A program made the position numbers and the translations under genes. Below the pieces are notes generated by a model, which saw only the letters and a program-made list of their open reading frames with translations, did no database searches and had not been told where the DNA came from. A stretch of DNA of 64,000 bases from Chitinophaga solisilvae. Its GTDB lineage: Bacteria > Bacteroidota > Bacteroidia > Chitinophagales > Chitinophagaceae. This document shows, one piece after another, positions 1 through 8,265 of this stretch. Position 1 is the stretch's first letter, and every line of letters begins with the position of its first letter. The stretch spans positions 186,001-250,000 of the forward strand of contig NZ_JAABOK010000009.1 in assembly GCF_009928525.1 (NCBI RefSeq), written 5' to 3'.

Positions 1-154
1 GACCCAGCCTGTCTGTGGCGTCAATACGTTTTTCCAGCGAAAGCTGCTGCTGTGAAATGATGTTCCGCAGCGAGTCGGCCAGCCACTGTGCCTGGCTGCC
101 GGTGGCAGCAGACAGCAATAGTAAGGTGCATATGATACGATAGAACAGGCGCAT
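1..154 (-). CDS. Exported protein, N-terminus only (truncated by window edge)
   Basis: The minus strand reads from an ATG at 154-152 to the window edge without a stop, giving about 51 residues. The first 22 residues form a signal peptide (basic MRLFYR start, hydrophobic ICTLLLLSAATGS core, cleavage near SQAQ). The mature start has LADSLRN followed by LEKRIDATDRLG. That style is common in the opening of Bacteroidetes periplasmic TPR-containing sensor kinases and regulators, but too little is visible to assign a family. It diverges from the lipoprotein gene at 275. Confidence 0.55.
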   Translation of the reverse strand, partial: MRLFYRIICTLLLLSAATGSQAQWLADSLRNIISQQQLSLEKRIDATDRLG

Positions 155-274
155 GTTTTTTGAATCAGCTGCAAATTTACTACAGTAGCGGGATTAAAAA
201 TGGCTGATTTCAGGGATATCGTACAGGTACATCTGCTGCTACTTTTGTGCTGTCAATCATAAAAACCTGAAAAA

Positions 275-757
275 ATGAAAAAAGTAAAACCCGTTTTCGC
301 ATTATTGGGAGCCGCACTGTTTTTTGCCAGCTGTGGATCAGCACCCAGCCCTGTGGAGTATAACAATAAGCTGATGACCATCATCAACGAGAATGAGAAG
401 AATATGAATGCGATGAACACCGCCATGTCTGCACAGGATTTTACCAAAGCGGAAACCGTGCGTAAAACCTGGAGTGAACAGCTGGGGAAATCTATCAGCG
501 AAGTAGATAAAATGGAAGCCATAAAAGATGACGAAGGGCTGAAATCCTCTGTGGCAGATGGATTGAAAGATTATAAAAAAGTAGTGGAAGAAGATTATAA
601 ATCACTGATAGGGCTGCGTGCCAAAGAGAAAGAGGGAGATAGTACGGTGCAGGCAGGTATCCTGGCAACCCTGGAGAAGATTAACCATTCCCTGGAAACT
701 ACCGGCGGGAAAATCAATAAAGCAGCTGCAGACTTTGAGAAAAAATTCAGCAAGTAG
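275..757 (+). CDS. Putative lipoprotein of unknown function
   Basis: This encodes 160 residues. The N-terminus has a lipoprotein signal with a lipobox ending FFASC, so Cys20 is the likely lipidated residue. The rest is rich in Lys, Glu and Ala and predicted helical (for example KNMNAMNTAMSAQDFTKAE and LEKINHSLETTGGKINKAA), which suggests a small periplasm-facing helical bundle. No catalytic motif is visible. The gene stands alone with its own rho-independent terminator, so it is likely monocistronic. Function is not recognised. Confidence 0.8.
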   Translation: MKKVKPVFALLGAALFFASCGSAPSPVEYNNKLMTIINENEKNMNAMNTAMSAQDFTKAETVRKTWSEQLGKSISEVDKMEAIKDDEGLKSSVADGLKDYKKVVEEDYKSLIGLRAKEKEGDSTVQAGILATLEKINHSLETTGGKINKAAADFEKKFSK

Positions 758-790
758 CAGCGGAGAACAGTCATAGTTGTTTTGTTTTAG

Positions 791-821
791 GAAGGGAGCC
801 TGACAGCTCCCTTCTTTTTTT
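791..821 (+). terminator. Rho-independent terminator
   Basis: A 9-bp perfect stem (GAAGGGAGC at 791-799 with GCTCCCTTC at 806-814) has a 6-nt loop and a run of eight T. It lies 34 bp after the lipoprotein gene and before the convergent DoxX-like gene. Confidence 0.85.
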
Positions 822-823
822 GA

Positions 824-1195
824 CTACCTGGCATTTCCGGGCTTCCATCTGTGCAGATAAACATAGGAAACGCCCAGTAACCCCAGCGCTACCACCGGCC
901 AGCCATAGGAGGACGCTCCGGCTCCGATGGCGGCAAAGGCAATAATGGCAGAGATAATATTGATGGCCAGTCCGGCATACGCCCATTCCTTGATGGTAAC
1001 AGCTACGGGCACGAGCAGCACTATCCCCCCGATGATCTTGCAGATGGCCAGCTCTATTCTGAAATATGCCGGATAGCCCATCTGGTCCAGGGTACTGATC
1101 ATAAAGGGAGAGGTGATCAGTCCGAGGCCGCCGCCGGCAGAAATAGCTGCAATAGCCAGCGTAGCTATCCAGTAAATGATTTTGTCTTTTTGCAT
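824..1195 (-). CDS. DoxX-like family membrane protein
   Basis: This encodes 123 residues from the ATG at 1195; an in-frame TTG at 1210 would add five. Four hydrophobic segments are visible: about 7-28, 46-63, 69-90 and 95-113. Size, spacing and the FRIELAICKIIGGIVLL segment fit the DoxX-like family of small inner-membrane proteins. Family members have been linked to thiosulfate oxidation or redox-stress complexes, but most are uncharacterised. Nothing nearby gives a specific role. It converges on the terminator at 791-821. Confidence 0.7.
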   Translation of the reverse strand: MQKDKIIYWIATLAIAAISAGGGLGLITSPFMISTLDQMGYPAYFRIELAICKIIGGIVLLVPVAVTIKEWAYAGLAINIISAIIAFAAIGAGASSYGWPVVALGLLGVSYVYLHRWKPGNAR

Positions 1196-1240
1196 GATCG
1201 TTTTATACAATGACGATCATGTGGCAGAAAAGGGGACAGG

Positions 1241-1287
1241 CATAAAATAAAACAGGACAGCCGCCATTGCTGGCCGGCTGTCCTGTT
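1241..1287 (-). terminator. Rho-independent terminator for the EF-hand gene
   Basis: A 13-bp perfect stem (AACAGGACAGCCG at 1251-1263 with its complement at 1275-1287) is followed on the minus strand by a T-rich tail at 1241-1250. It lies just beyond the stop of the EF-hand gene at 1306, so it ends transcription before the DoxX-like gene. Confidence 0.8.
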
Positions 1288-1305
1288 CCGGGCACTCTTC
1301 ATAAA

Positions 1306-1632
1306 TTATTTGCTGCTACCCTCTTTGGAACGAGGGCCCTGGCTCTTTCTGAATGCTTTCAGTTCTTCTTTATCAATAAAGCCGTCTTTGTTGCTGTCAA
1401 TCGCACCGAACTTCTCCTTTAACCTGGTAAATCCTTTGCCATCCTTATCTGCGGCGGTATCTACCTCTGCCTTGCTGAGTTTTCCGTCGCCGTCAGTATC
1501 AATTTTTTTGAAGAATCCTTCACGGTCGTGTTTAGGACGCTGCTGTTGCGGCTGTTCCTGTGCATAGGTTTTTACGGAAATAAGTGCTGCTGCGAGCATG
1601 CCTGCTACAAGAAAATGTTTCATCGTCGTCAT
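1306..1632 (-). CDS. Exported EF-hand calcium-binding protein
   Basis: This encodes 108 residues from ATG 1632; the ATG at 1623 (MKHFLVAG) is equally plausible. A signal peptide ends near KTYAQEQ. Two canonical EF-hand loops are visible, DTDGDGKLSKAE and DSNKDGFIDKEE, with Asp/Asn at the calcium-coordinating positions and a Glu at position 12. They are separated by about 30 residues, as in paired EF-hands. The protein is probably periplasmic or surface-associated and binds Ca2+. Its upstream region has a cluster of CCGGCAG motifs, described separately. Confidence 0.85.
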   Translation of the reverse strand: MTTMKHFLVAGMLAAALISVKTYAQEQPQQQRPKHDREGFFKKIDTDGDGKLSKAEVDTAADKDGKGFTRLKEKFGAIDSNKDGFIDKEELKAFRKSQGPRSKEGSSK

Positions 1633-2050
1633 TTTTTTGAAGTTTAATAATAATTCAGTTCGCATCGTATGTGCCGGCAGTTGCCGTCAGCATATTACGT
1701 TTGAACATTGGATAGCGACCGGCAGAAAGAGTTTAATGTGCCGGCAGCCGGCAGGAGAGGGGGCAACGGCATAATAATGCGGACTGCCGGTTTGAAATAT
1801 CCACCGGTATTGCGTTCAGGGAAAATGTTAAAAGCCTGTTGCGGAAAGATGGTTAAAACTATTTAACACTATTTGACAGTAATTAACGGTTGGGGAGGGA
1901 GGGCAGCTTAATGCTCCGTGGCTGTTTTAGTTTTTAATCAACCATCTTGTCTTGTTACGATGTTCATATTGTTATATTCTTCTTTTCCGCATACCATGCG
2001 TCCTAAAATGCGCTATTTTCGCGGCCTTTAGATTATAACTGTTTATACCT
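1633..2050. other. Intergenic region with clustered CCGGCAG motifs
   Basis: This is about 418 bp between the divergent EF-hand and unknown exported-protein genes, with no credible ORF. The heptamer CCGGCAG occurs at 1674-1680, 1719-1725, 1741-1747 and 1748-1754, the last two abutting, and inverted at 1784-1790. No clear TTTG/TAnnTTTG promoter pair was found. The cluster may be a regulator-binding region for the EF-hand gene or only base-composition bias. Confidence 0.35.
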
Positions 2051-3745
2051 ATGCCAAAGAAATTACTGTTAGCCTGTCTGAGTGCGCTGACGATAATGAG
2101 CGCTGCAGCGCAATCTCCTGCCAATGAAAAGCCAGCCGTAGAACGGAGTACACCGTTCGATGAGCCGGAAAACGGCGCCAGCCGCCTGTTGCTGATGAAA
2201 AACGGGAATACATTGTTTTTCACTTTTACCAGGAAAAAAGGTATTAATGTCACCGTGTATACGCCTGCCCACCAGGCGCTTCCGCTGATTAACTCCCGTG
2301 TGTCTTCCTGGAAGAACAAGAAAATGGGAGCCGCAAAGCTGGAAGGTTTCTTCGAAATGAATGGCCAGGCGGTGGTTTTCCTGCAGCAATATGTACACCG
2401 CAAGCCTTGCCTGTACCGCTTTTTGTTTGACGGCAAAACCGGTAAGCTGGTGGAGGAAAAGCTGATAGGCGATTTGCCGCGTATCAGTTTTGGTCAGGGC
2501 TATGCTATTGCATTTGGTGGGATGAAGATGCCTGACTTCTCCGTGAAGAAAGATCCCCTGTCCGATTACTATGCAGTGACCATGCTGAACAGCCGCGCCC
2601 ATGAAACCGGTGAACGCCTCCGGGTAATACATTTCGGCCCTGATCATAAAATCATCAACGACGGTTATTTTGATACGCCTGCAGGGAACTATAAATACAT
2701 CAACCTGGCCGATATGCATGTGAATGGAAGCAAATCTGTATTCCTGGCTGCTTTCGCCTATAATACCCGCGCTTCCGGCGGAAAAGATTCCCGGTTTGCC
2801 ATTGGTATTCTGCCAGCCGGCAGCAATACCTTTAAAAGTGCCCTGCTGGATCATACAGATGACCTGAAGCTGAGAAATGCTGCCCTGAAGTTCAATCCGG
2901 CAGACAGCAACATCTACCTGCTGACGACCGTTTATCCCAAATCACCCGGCGCAGAAGCCATCATGAGCAGGGATAATTCCATCAAACTGGCACTGATGAT
3001 GAACGTAGTGAATCCGCAGACACTGGCATTAAAGCGCCATTATTTTGTAAAGCATCCTATGCTCGATAAATACGCACAGGAGCATCTGAAATACAAGAAA
3101 AAATACCAGGGCGTTATTCAGGATTTCAACCTGAATGCCGACGGCTCCGTGCAATTGCTGATGGAAGAGATGGATGTGATTGTACATACCTATACCTCCA
3201 CCAGCGGCAGCGGCGCCAGCAGCACCAGCACTACGGTAACTACCCGCCTGGGTGAAATCGGCATCTCACAGCTTTCGCCCGCAGGTAAAGAAACCGGCGG
3301 CTACGCTATCGCCAAGGCACAGGAAGCCCGTGTAGCACTGGACATTTTCGATCTGAACAAGCGTAATCAATCCAACTGGAACTTCCGCGGAAAAGGTATC
3401 ACCGGTAATAACCTCTCCGGTTTCTACTCCTATGACTTCTTCCGGGCCAACCAGAAAGATTATATCATCTATAATGATTACGCCATCAACAAAGAAAATG
3501 ATAACGAAAATTACCGTTCCAAAAAGAAAGTCAACTTTGCCGGTAAAACAAATACTATCTGTGCCATATACGATGGGAAAGACATCTCCAAAACCTATCT
3601 GTACGGAGAACCCCAGGGTAACGAATCCCGTTTCAGCCAGATGGAAATGATCTCCAGACAGGACGATGGCCGCTCTTTTGCCACTATGATGATTGAACGC
3701 AAAGGAAGGGAGAAGAGGGCGTATATTGTTTGGGTGAAGCTGTAG
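2051..3745 (+). CDS. Exported protein of unknown function
   Basis: This encodes 564 residues with a signal peptide (MPKKLLLACLSALTIMSAAAQ). The mature part is beta-rich with alternating short hydrophobic strands and many Lys/Asn-rich turns, which might form a beta-propeller-like scaffold; no known domain is recognised. A Ser/Thr/Gly-rich linker (TSTSGSGASSTSTT) lies near residue 385. There is no T9SS sorting domain or lipobox, so a periplasmic location is most likely. The stop is followed within 8 bp by a long palindrome that fills the gap to the convergent HxlR gene and probably acts as a terminator. Confidence 0.8.
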   Translation: MPKKLLLACLSALTIMSAAAQSPANEKPAVERSTPFDEPENGASRLLLMKNGNTLFFTFTRKKGINVTVYTPAHQALPLINSRVSSWKNKKMGAAKLEGFFEMNGQAVVFLQQYVHRKPCLYRFLFDGKTGKLVEEKLIGDLPRISFGQGYAIAFGGMKMPDFSVKKDPLSDYYAVTMLNSRAHETGERLRVIHFGPDHKIINDGYFDTPAGNYKYINLADMHVNGSKSVFLAAFAYNTRASGGKDSRFAIGILPAGSNTFKSALLDHTDDLKLRNAALKFNPADSNIYLLTTVYPKSPGAEAIMSRDNSIKLALMMNVVNPQTLALKRHYFVKHPMLDKYAQEHLKYKKKYQGVIQDFNLNADGSVQLLMEEMDVIVHTYTSTSGSGASSTSTTVTTRLGEIGISQLSPAGKETGGYAIAKAQEARVALDIFDLNKRNQSNWNFRGKGITGNNLSGFYSYDFFRANQKDYIIYNDYAINKENDNENYRSKKKVNFAGKTNTICAIYDGKDISKTYLYGEPQGNESRFSQMEMISRQDDGRSFATMMIERKGREKRAYIVWVKL

Positions 3746-3752
3746 AGGGTAA

Positions 3753-3873
3753 TAATTACGAATTACGAATTGCGAATTACGAATGAGGAGCGAAGATATA
3801 AGCGAACAACACTTTAGTATCCGCTTATATCTTCGCTCCTCATTCGTAATTCGCAATTCGTAATTCGCAATTA
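3753..3873. repeat. Long intergenic palindrome, copy A
   Basis: Arms 3753-3804 and 3822-3873 (52 nt each) pair with one mismatch around a 17-nt loop. The outer arm is built from short repeats of AATTACG/AATTGCG. The inner part is GAGGAGCGAAGATATAAGCG. The palindrome fills the gap between convergent genes, and its right end covers the stop codon of the HxlR gene (TAA at 3873-3871). It could serve as a bidirectional terminator. It is one of nine related elements in this window. Confidence 0.95.
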
Positions 3874-4224
3874 TCTCTTGGGGTATTCAATCCCCGCTTC
3901 CTTCATCATCTCATATCCGTATTTCATAATTGTTTCGATTACCGGAATGGCTTTTCTGCCTTTGTCGGTAATGGTGTATTCTACTCTTGGGGGTACTACA
4001 GCAAAGGCTTCCCTGGTAATCATTCCTTTCTCTTCCAGTTCCCGCAGCTGCGAGGCCAGCATTTTATGGGTAATGTGTGGTATATCTTTCTTCAGTTCCC
4101 CGTATCTCAGTGTTTTTTGTTGTAAACGCCAGAGGATAGGCATTTTCCAGGTGCCGCCTATATGCTCCAGGGCAAATTCAATGGGTGTGTAGTACAATTT
4201 GTGGTCAAAGAAAAATTCGGGCAT
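3871..4224 (-). CDS. HxlR-family winged-helix transcriptional regulator
   Basis: This encodes 117 residues, the normal length for HxlR proteins. Family hallmarks are visible: the IGGTWKMPILWRL helix, RYGELKKDIPHITHKMLASQLREL (recognition helix region) and the wing VPPRVEYTITDKGRKAI. These dimeric repressors or activators often respond to reactive electrophiles or drugs. The gene diverges from an MFS exporter with 113 bp between the starts, which suggests it controls that transporter. An imperfect inverted repeat in the shared gap (ACAC...GTGT near 4270-4285) is a possible operator. Confidence 0.9.
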   Translation of the reverse strand: MPEFFFDHKLYYTPIEFALEHIGGTWKMPILWRLQQKTLRYGELKKDIPHITHKMLASQLRELEEKGMITREAFAVVPPRVEYTITDKGRKAIPVIETIMKYGYEMMKEAGIEYPKR

Positions 4225-4337
4225 GTCTCAAGTGTTTACTGGTGGCGATACTCACCTAAAGGGAAGTATCACACATAAAAGTGTATATATTCTTTCTGTA
4301 CGGATCAGCCCACAAATTTGCGCAAAAAAAGACAAAC
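4225..4337. promoter_or_regulatory. Divergent promoter/operator region between HxlR and MFS genes
   Basis: A short gap separates the divergent starts. A small inverted repeat, CACACATAAAAGTGTA, lies near 4270-4286, about 50 bp from the MFS start. Its position suits a repressor site, but the symmetry is short. Confidence 0.3.
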
Positions 4338-5471
4338 ATGAAAAGAGTCCTTTATGTGCTGGCATTCGGGATATTTGGCCTTGCTACTACTGAGTTTGGG
4401 GTGATTGGTATTTTACCGCAGATTGCGGCGGCGTTTAACATTACGATTGATAGAGCCGGATGGTTATTGAGTTCATTTGCATTGATTATTGCATTGTTTG
4501 CGCCTTTTATGTCACTGCTGTTTTCACGAATGAACCGCAAATGGGCGATGGTGCTGGTATTGGCGGTGTTTGCCGTATCAAATGTGCTTTCTGTGATAGC
4601 GGACAGTTTCCCGTTATTGCTGCTGGCGCGGATCTTACCCGCATTTATGCATCCGGTGTACTGGTCTGTAGCCCTGGCAACGGCAGCAGCGGCAGTACCG
4701 CCGGAAGAGTCGCCCGCGGCGGCGGGGCTGGTATTCGGCGGGTTTACCATTGCCAGTGTGCTGGGAGTGCCCTTAGCCACCTGGATGGCGGATATATTCA
4801 ACTGGCAGGCATCTTTTGTCTTATGCGCCATCTTTAATACCGTTGCCTGTATAGCGTTGTTATGCTGGCTGCCAGCTATGCCGGCGGCTGCAAGGCCCTC
4901 CGGCAGGCAGGAATTGCGTATACTCCGGAATCCCCGCCTGTGGCAGCAGCTGGCGTTGGCCTGCCTGATGATCTCCGCGATGTATGCCTCCTATGGTTAC
5001 CTGGCTGCCTATCTGGGCAAAGTAACGGGAATGAACGGCGCACAGGTCAGCTTAATGCTGATGTTGTTCGGTCTGGCCGGTGTAGGCGGCAACTGGCTGG
5101 CAGGAAAGATGCTCAGCCGCAATATCCGTACAACCACCATCGGCTTTATCATCCTGCTGGCCGTTGCACATATATTCGTATATGCGGCAGGGTATTCTTT
5201 CCTGCCAATGGTCGTGATGGTAATGATATGGGGGTTTATTCATACCGGCGGCTTTCTCATCAGTAATGTGAATGTTACTGCTGCCGCACCCGAGTCGATG
5301 GAATTTGTAAACAGTATATTCACCTCCTGCGGCAACCTAGCGGTCACCATAGGTTCTACCATCGGCGGCTTTGTAATCCTGCATGCCGGCGAACACCATG
5401 TAGTATGGGGGAGTGTACTGTTGCTCGGTGCAGCAGCCGTAGTATGGTGGCAGTCTAAAGAAAATATTTGA
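4338..5471 (+). CDS. MFS drug/sugar efflux transporter (DHA1/AraJ type)
   Basis: This encodes 377 residues from ATG 4338 (MKRVLYVLAFG); the in-frame ATG at 4281 would add 19 non-hydrophobic residues. About 12 transmembrane segments are visible. The N-terminal TTEFGVIGILPQIAAAF motif matches DHA1 sugar/drug efflux members such as AraJ and YdhP. The segment FSRMNRKWAMVL resembles the loop 2-3 region of the family. It probably exports a small toxic compound using the proton gradient. The divergent HxlR gene is the likely regulator. Confidence 0.88.
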   Translation: MKRVLYVLAFGIFGLATTEFGVIGILPQIAAAFNITIDRAGWLLSSFALIIALFAPFMSLLFSRMNRKWAMVLVLAVFAVSNVLSVIADSFPLLLLARILPAFMHPVYWSVALATAAAAVPPEESPAAAGLVFGGFTIASVLGVPLATWMADIFNWQASFVLCAIFNTVACIALLCWLPAMPAAARPSGRQELRILRNPRLWQQLALACLMISAMYASYGYLAAYLGKVTGMNGAQVSLMLMLFGLAGVGGNWLAGKMLSRNIRTTTIGFIILLAVAHIFVYAAGYSFLPMVVMVMIWGFIHTGGFLISNVNVTAAAPESMEFVNSIFTSCGNLAVTIGSTIGGFVILHAGEHHVVWGSVLLLGAAAVVWWQSKENI

Positions 5472-5809
5472 GATTTGGTTATTTGATTATTTGAGATTTG
5501 TATCTCTGCCTGGTGCCTGCGGGGAAAATCAAGGGAAAACTATGCATAAAAGCAAATCTCAAATAAAAAAATAACCACATATCAACATATTTGGAGGGGA
5601 TAATTTTAAATTCTTCTTTTCCTTTGTCAGTAAGGATTCCGAATGTTTAATGGTTGGGTTTTAATTGTATTCTAATGTCCGTTTGGCCTATGTTGGCACA
5701 ACCTTTGCAAAGTGCCCCATGTTCTAACTAAGGTACCGATTGTTATGTTCAACAACTATTGATTGTATAGTGTAAAATTGATTATTATTTAACCCGATTC
5801 ATTTTTTTT
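5472..5809. other. Intergenic region upstream of the OmpA gene, with a degenerate palindrome and a weak promoter
   Basis: This holds a decayed palindrome (arms 5477-5500 and 5553-5576). Further on, TTTG at 5682-5685 and AACCTTTG at 5700-5707 resemble a Bacteroidetes -33/-7 pair, but the 14-nt spacing is short. The remainder is AT-rich leader. No ORF is supported. Confidence 0.35.
5477..5576. repeat. Degenerate intergenic palindrome, copy I
   Basis: Arms 5477-5500 and 5553-5576 (24 nt) pair with two mismatches and carry the ATTTGAGATTTG motif of other copies. The 52-nt interior has no GC-rich core stem, so this looks like a decayed family member. It lies 6 bp after the MFS stop. Confidence 0.7.
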
Positions 5810-7207
5810 ATGAGTACGTTTACGAAATTTGGGAAGTCTCTCATACTGGCTTCATCTGCCCTGGCATTAACCGGAACAGCATTCGCACAGGATAGCACAC
5901 ACAAAGTTGACCGTGTTACCCCTTTTCATGGTGTGAAAGATTACCGTACATGGTCAGTAGGAGCGTGGGGCGGTGGTTCTGCTGCTTTTGGTCCGTTCGG
6001 AGGTCCTTACTATTTCAATAATTTTGATTTTAAGAATGTCGGTTTTGTATATGGTGGTTACATCAAGAAGCAGATACTGCATAACTTCGGTCTGCAGGCT
6101 GACTTCATGAGAGGTCAGGTAAAAGGCGCTACCAAAGCATCTCAGGCTTTGACAGATATACGTGGTAACGCGGTAACTACCGGCGGTATCAACTCTTTCA
6201 GCACTGATATTGACTGGGCTGCATCCGTAAGCGGTGTATTCAGCCTGGGTAGCATCAACTGGCTGAACAAGCAGAGCTACATTATTCCTTATGTATCTGC
6301 CGGTGCGGGTGCCATGGGCTTCAAACCTACGGTAACTGCAGCAGATGGTACAGAAACCAAAGTTTTGAATTCCGATGGAAGTCATACACACAGAGCCATG
6401 TACATTCCGGTTGGCGTAGGTGCTAAATTCAATGTAGCGCGTGGCGTAAACATTGATCTGGCCTACAACGTTAACTTCGTGAACAGCCAGGTATTTGACG
6501 GCGTAAGCGGCGGTAACAAGGATAAATTCTCTACTGCCCGCCTCGGCGTTGAATTTGCCATCGGCAATAAAAAGAAACCGCAACTGGCGGTAGTAAATCC
6601 TGCTGCTCAGCTGGCAATGGATTTATGGGATAAAAATGCTGCGCTGAACAACACCATCGCAGAAAGTGATTCCCGTAACCAGTCTGCTATCAATGCACTG
6701 AAACAGGAAATTACTGATATGAAGCAGGATACTGATGGTGACGGCGTTCCGGACTACCTGGATAAATGCCCTAACACACCTGCCGGTACAAAAGTAGATG
6801 GCGCTGGTTGCCCGCTGCCTGTTCCGCAGATTGTGAAAGAAAAAATCATCGTAACAGAAGCTGATAAGAAAGTAGTGAAAGATGCGATCGACAACCTGGA
6901 GTTTGACCTGGGTAAAGCTACCATCAGACCTACTTCCTACGCCAGCCTGGACAAAGTAGCTTCGCTGCTGGTAGAGAAAAACTTCAGCCTGAAACTGGCC
7001 GGTCATACCGATAACACCGGTTCTGCCGCCACTAACATGCGCCTGTCAAAAGAGCGCGCTGAAGCTATCCGTTCCTACCTCGTTTCCAAAGGCGCCAATG
7101 CGTCCAGAATTGAGGCTACCGGTTACGGATCTACGCAGCCGATTGCATCTAACAAAACAGCTGCAGGCCGCCAGCAGAACAGACGTGTAGAATTCACGCT
7201 GTACTAA
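5810..7207 (+). CDS. OmpA-family outer-membrane protein with thrombospondin type 3 repeat
   Basis: This encodes 465 residues. A signal peptide ends at TAFAQ. Residues about 45-265 are a predicted beta-barrel with alternating aromatic strands. A short helical stretch (ALKQEITDMKQ) precedes a calcium-binding TSP3 segment at about 307-337 (DTDGDGVPDYLDKCPNTPAG). The C-terminal OmpA domain, about 360-465, has the GHTDNTGS and LSKERAEAIRSYL motifs that bind peptidoglycan, and ends in VEFTLY. The role is probably envelope anchoring and structural stability. It is followed by a strong terminator, so it is likely a single-gene unit. Confidence 0.93.
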   Translation: MSTFTKFGKSLILASSALALTGTAFAQDSTHKVDRVTPFHGVKDYRTWSVGAWGGGSAAFGPFGGPYYFNNFDFKNVGFVYGGYIKKQILHNFGLQADFMRGQVKGATKASQALTDIRGNAVTTGGINSFSTDIDWAASVSGVFSLGSINWLNKQSYIIPYVSAGAGAMGFKPTVTAADGTETKVLNSDGSHTHRAMYIPVGVGAKFNVARGVNIDLAYNVNFVNSQVFDGVSGGNKDKFSTARLGVEFAIGNKKKPQLAVVNPAAQLAMDLWDKNAALNNTIAESDSRNQSAINALKQEITDMKQDTDGDGVPDYLDKCPNTPAGTKVDGAGCPLPVPQIVKEKIIVTEADKKVVKDAIDNLEFDLGKATIRPTSYASLDKVASLLVEKNFSLKLAGHTDNTGSAATNMRLSKERAEAIRSYLVSKGANASRIEATGYGSTQPIASNKTAAGRQQNRRVEFTLY

Positions 7208-7236
7208 TCACACGCTTGCCTTAGTCGTGATATAGC

Positions 7237-7270
7237 AGTAGCCCGGGGTTATTCCCGGGCTACTTTCTTA
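7237..7270 (+). terminator. Rho-independent terminator after OmpA
   Basis: An 11-bp perfect stem (AGTAGCCCGGG at 7237-7247 with its complement at 7254-7264) has a 6-nt loop and is followed by TTTCTTA. It lies 30 bp after the OmpA stop. Confidence 0.8.
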
Positions 7271-7304
7271 TATCCCGCATTTCTCCCTTTTCCGCAAGAA
7301 TCGG

Positions 7305-7336
7305 GTTGAATACTCCTGCCACCTGCCGCAACTTTG
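7305..7336 (+). promoter_or_regulatory. Candidate Bacteroidetes sigma promoter for the SDR gene
   Basis: GTTG at 7305-7308 (-33-like) is followed after about 20 bp by CAACTTTG at 7329-7336, which matches the TAnnTTTG -7 consensus at 7 of 8 positions by eye. It lies 21 bp before ATG 7357, and this supports that start over the TTG at 7306. Confidence 0.4.
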
Positions 7337-7356
7337 CACTTCAAAATGATTTGCAT

Positions 7357-8109
7357 ATGTCAGGATTAACCAACAAAACTGCCCTTGTTACCGGCGGTAC
7401 AAGCGGAATAGGAAAGGCTGCAGCCAGAGATTTAATTGCAAACGGCGCTACCGTTATCATCACCGGCCGCTACGCCGATAAAGTAGCAGCAACCGTTCAG
7501 GAGCTGGGAGAGAAAGCGCATGGCATTGTTTCAGATGCCGGTAACATGCAGGACCTTCTCCTGCTGGGGAAAAAAGTAAACGGGATCACTCCACATATTG
7601 ATGTGCTTTTCGTCAATGCCGGCTTCGGAAAATATGCCCCCATTGAATCTATCGATGAAACACATTTCGATGAACAATTCAACGTCCTCGTAAAAGGCAC
7701 GCTGTTCACCGTACAACAGCTGCTGCCACTGATGAAGGCCGGCAGCTCCATCATCCTCAATACCTCCATCGTAACGGAAGTAGGATTGCAAAACTCAGCT
7801 GTATATTCCGCTGCCAAAGCGGCCGTACAGTCTTTTGTGAAAAGCTTTGCCGCTGAACTGGGCCCACGGAATATCCGCGTGAATGCCGTCAGCCCCGGAC
7901 CTATCTCCACCAACTACTTCGACCGCTCAAACCTGACCGCCGAACAGGTTCAGGGCATGACAGACTGGGTACTTCCCCAGGTATCACTGGCCCGTTTCGG
8001 CCAGCCCGCAGAAGTAGCGAAAGCCGTAACATTCCTGGCATCAGATAACGCGTCATTTATGCATGGCACGGAGATGTATGTGGATGGAGGGTTTCCGAGG
8101 ATTAAATGA
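7357..8109 (+). CDS. SDR-family NAD(P)-dependent oxidoreductase
   Basis: This encodes 250 residues from ATG 7357. Classical SDR motifs are clear: the cofactor-binding TGGTSGIGKA glycine motif near residue 10, the NAG motif, the active-site YSAAK (Tyr/Lys pair), and NAVSPGPI near the substrate loop. The arginine in ITGRYADK suggests NADP(H) preference. Length and the C-terminal MYVDGGF ending are typical of classical SDRs such as 3-oxoacyl-ACP-reductase-like enzymes. The substrate is unknown. It stands alone, between a terminator and a long palindrome. Confidence 0.92.
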   Translation: MSGLTNKTALVTGGTSGIGKAAARDLIANGATVIITGRYADKVAATVQELGEKAHGIVSDAGNMQDLLLLGKKVNGITPHIDVLFVNAGFGKYAPIESIDETHFDEQFNVLVKGTLFTVQQLLPLMKAGSSIILNTSIVTEVGLQNSAVYSAAKAAVQSFVKSFAAELGPRNIRVNAVSPGPISTNYFDRSNLTAEQVQGMTDWVLPQVSLARFGQPAEVAKAVTFLASDNASFMHGTEMYVDGGFPRIK

Positions 8110-8113
8110 TAAT

Positions 8114-8259
8114 TAATTACGAATTACGAATTGCGAATTACGAATGTAGACGCGAAGATTAAAACGAAGATGAAAGGAGATAGATATTAAGTACTCCTTT
8201 CATCTTCGTTTTAATCTTCGCGTCTACATTCGTAATTCGCAATTCGTAATTCGTAATTA
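8114..8259. repeat. Long intergenic palindrome, copy B (66-bp perfect stem)
   Basis: Arms 8114-8179 and 8194-8259 are perfectly complementary over 66 nt around a 14-nt loop, the longest in the window. Outer arms repeat AATTACG units almost identical to copy A. The inner part differs and has two GAAGAT words (GCGAAGATTAAAACGAAGAT). It lies between the convergent SDR and LytTR-regulator genes, 5 bp from one stop and 7 bp from the other. Confidence 0.97.
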
Positions 8260-8265
8260 TTTCAA

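Noticed and set aside
3753..3873. Possibility that all long palindromes are just terminators
   Set aside because: Copy E lies between divergent genes, others between tandem genes, and stems of 36-66 bp are far longer than terminators need; copies A-C could still act as terminators.
8114..8259. Possibility that the long palindromes are CRISPR arrays or tRNA/structural RNA genes
   Set aside because: There are no repeat-spacer units and no tRNA arm pattern; each element is a single hairpin.
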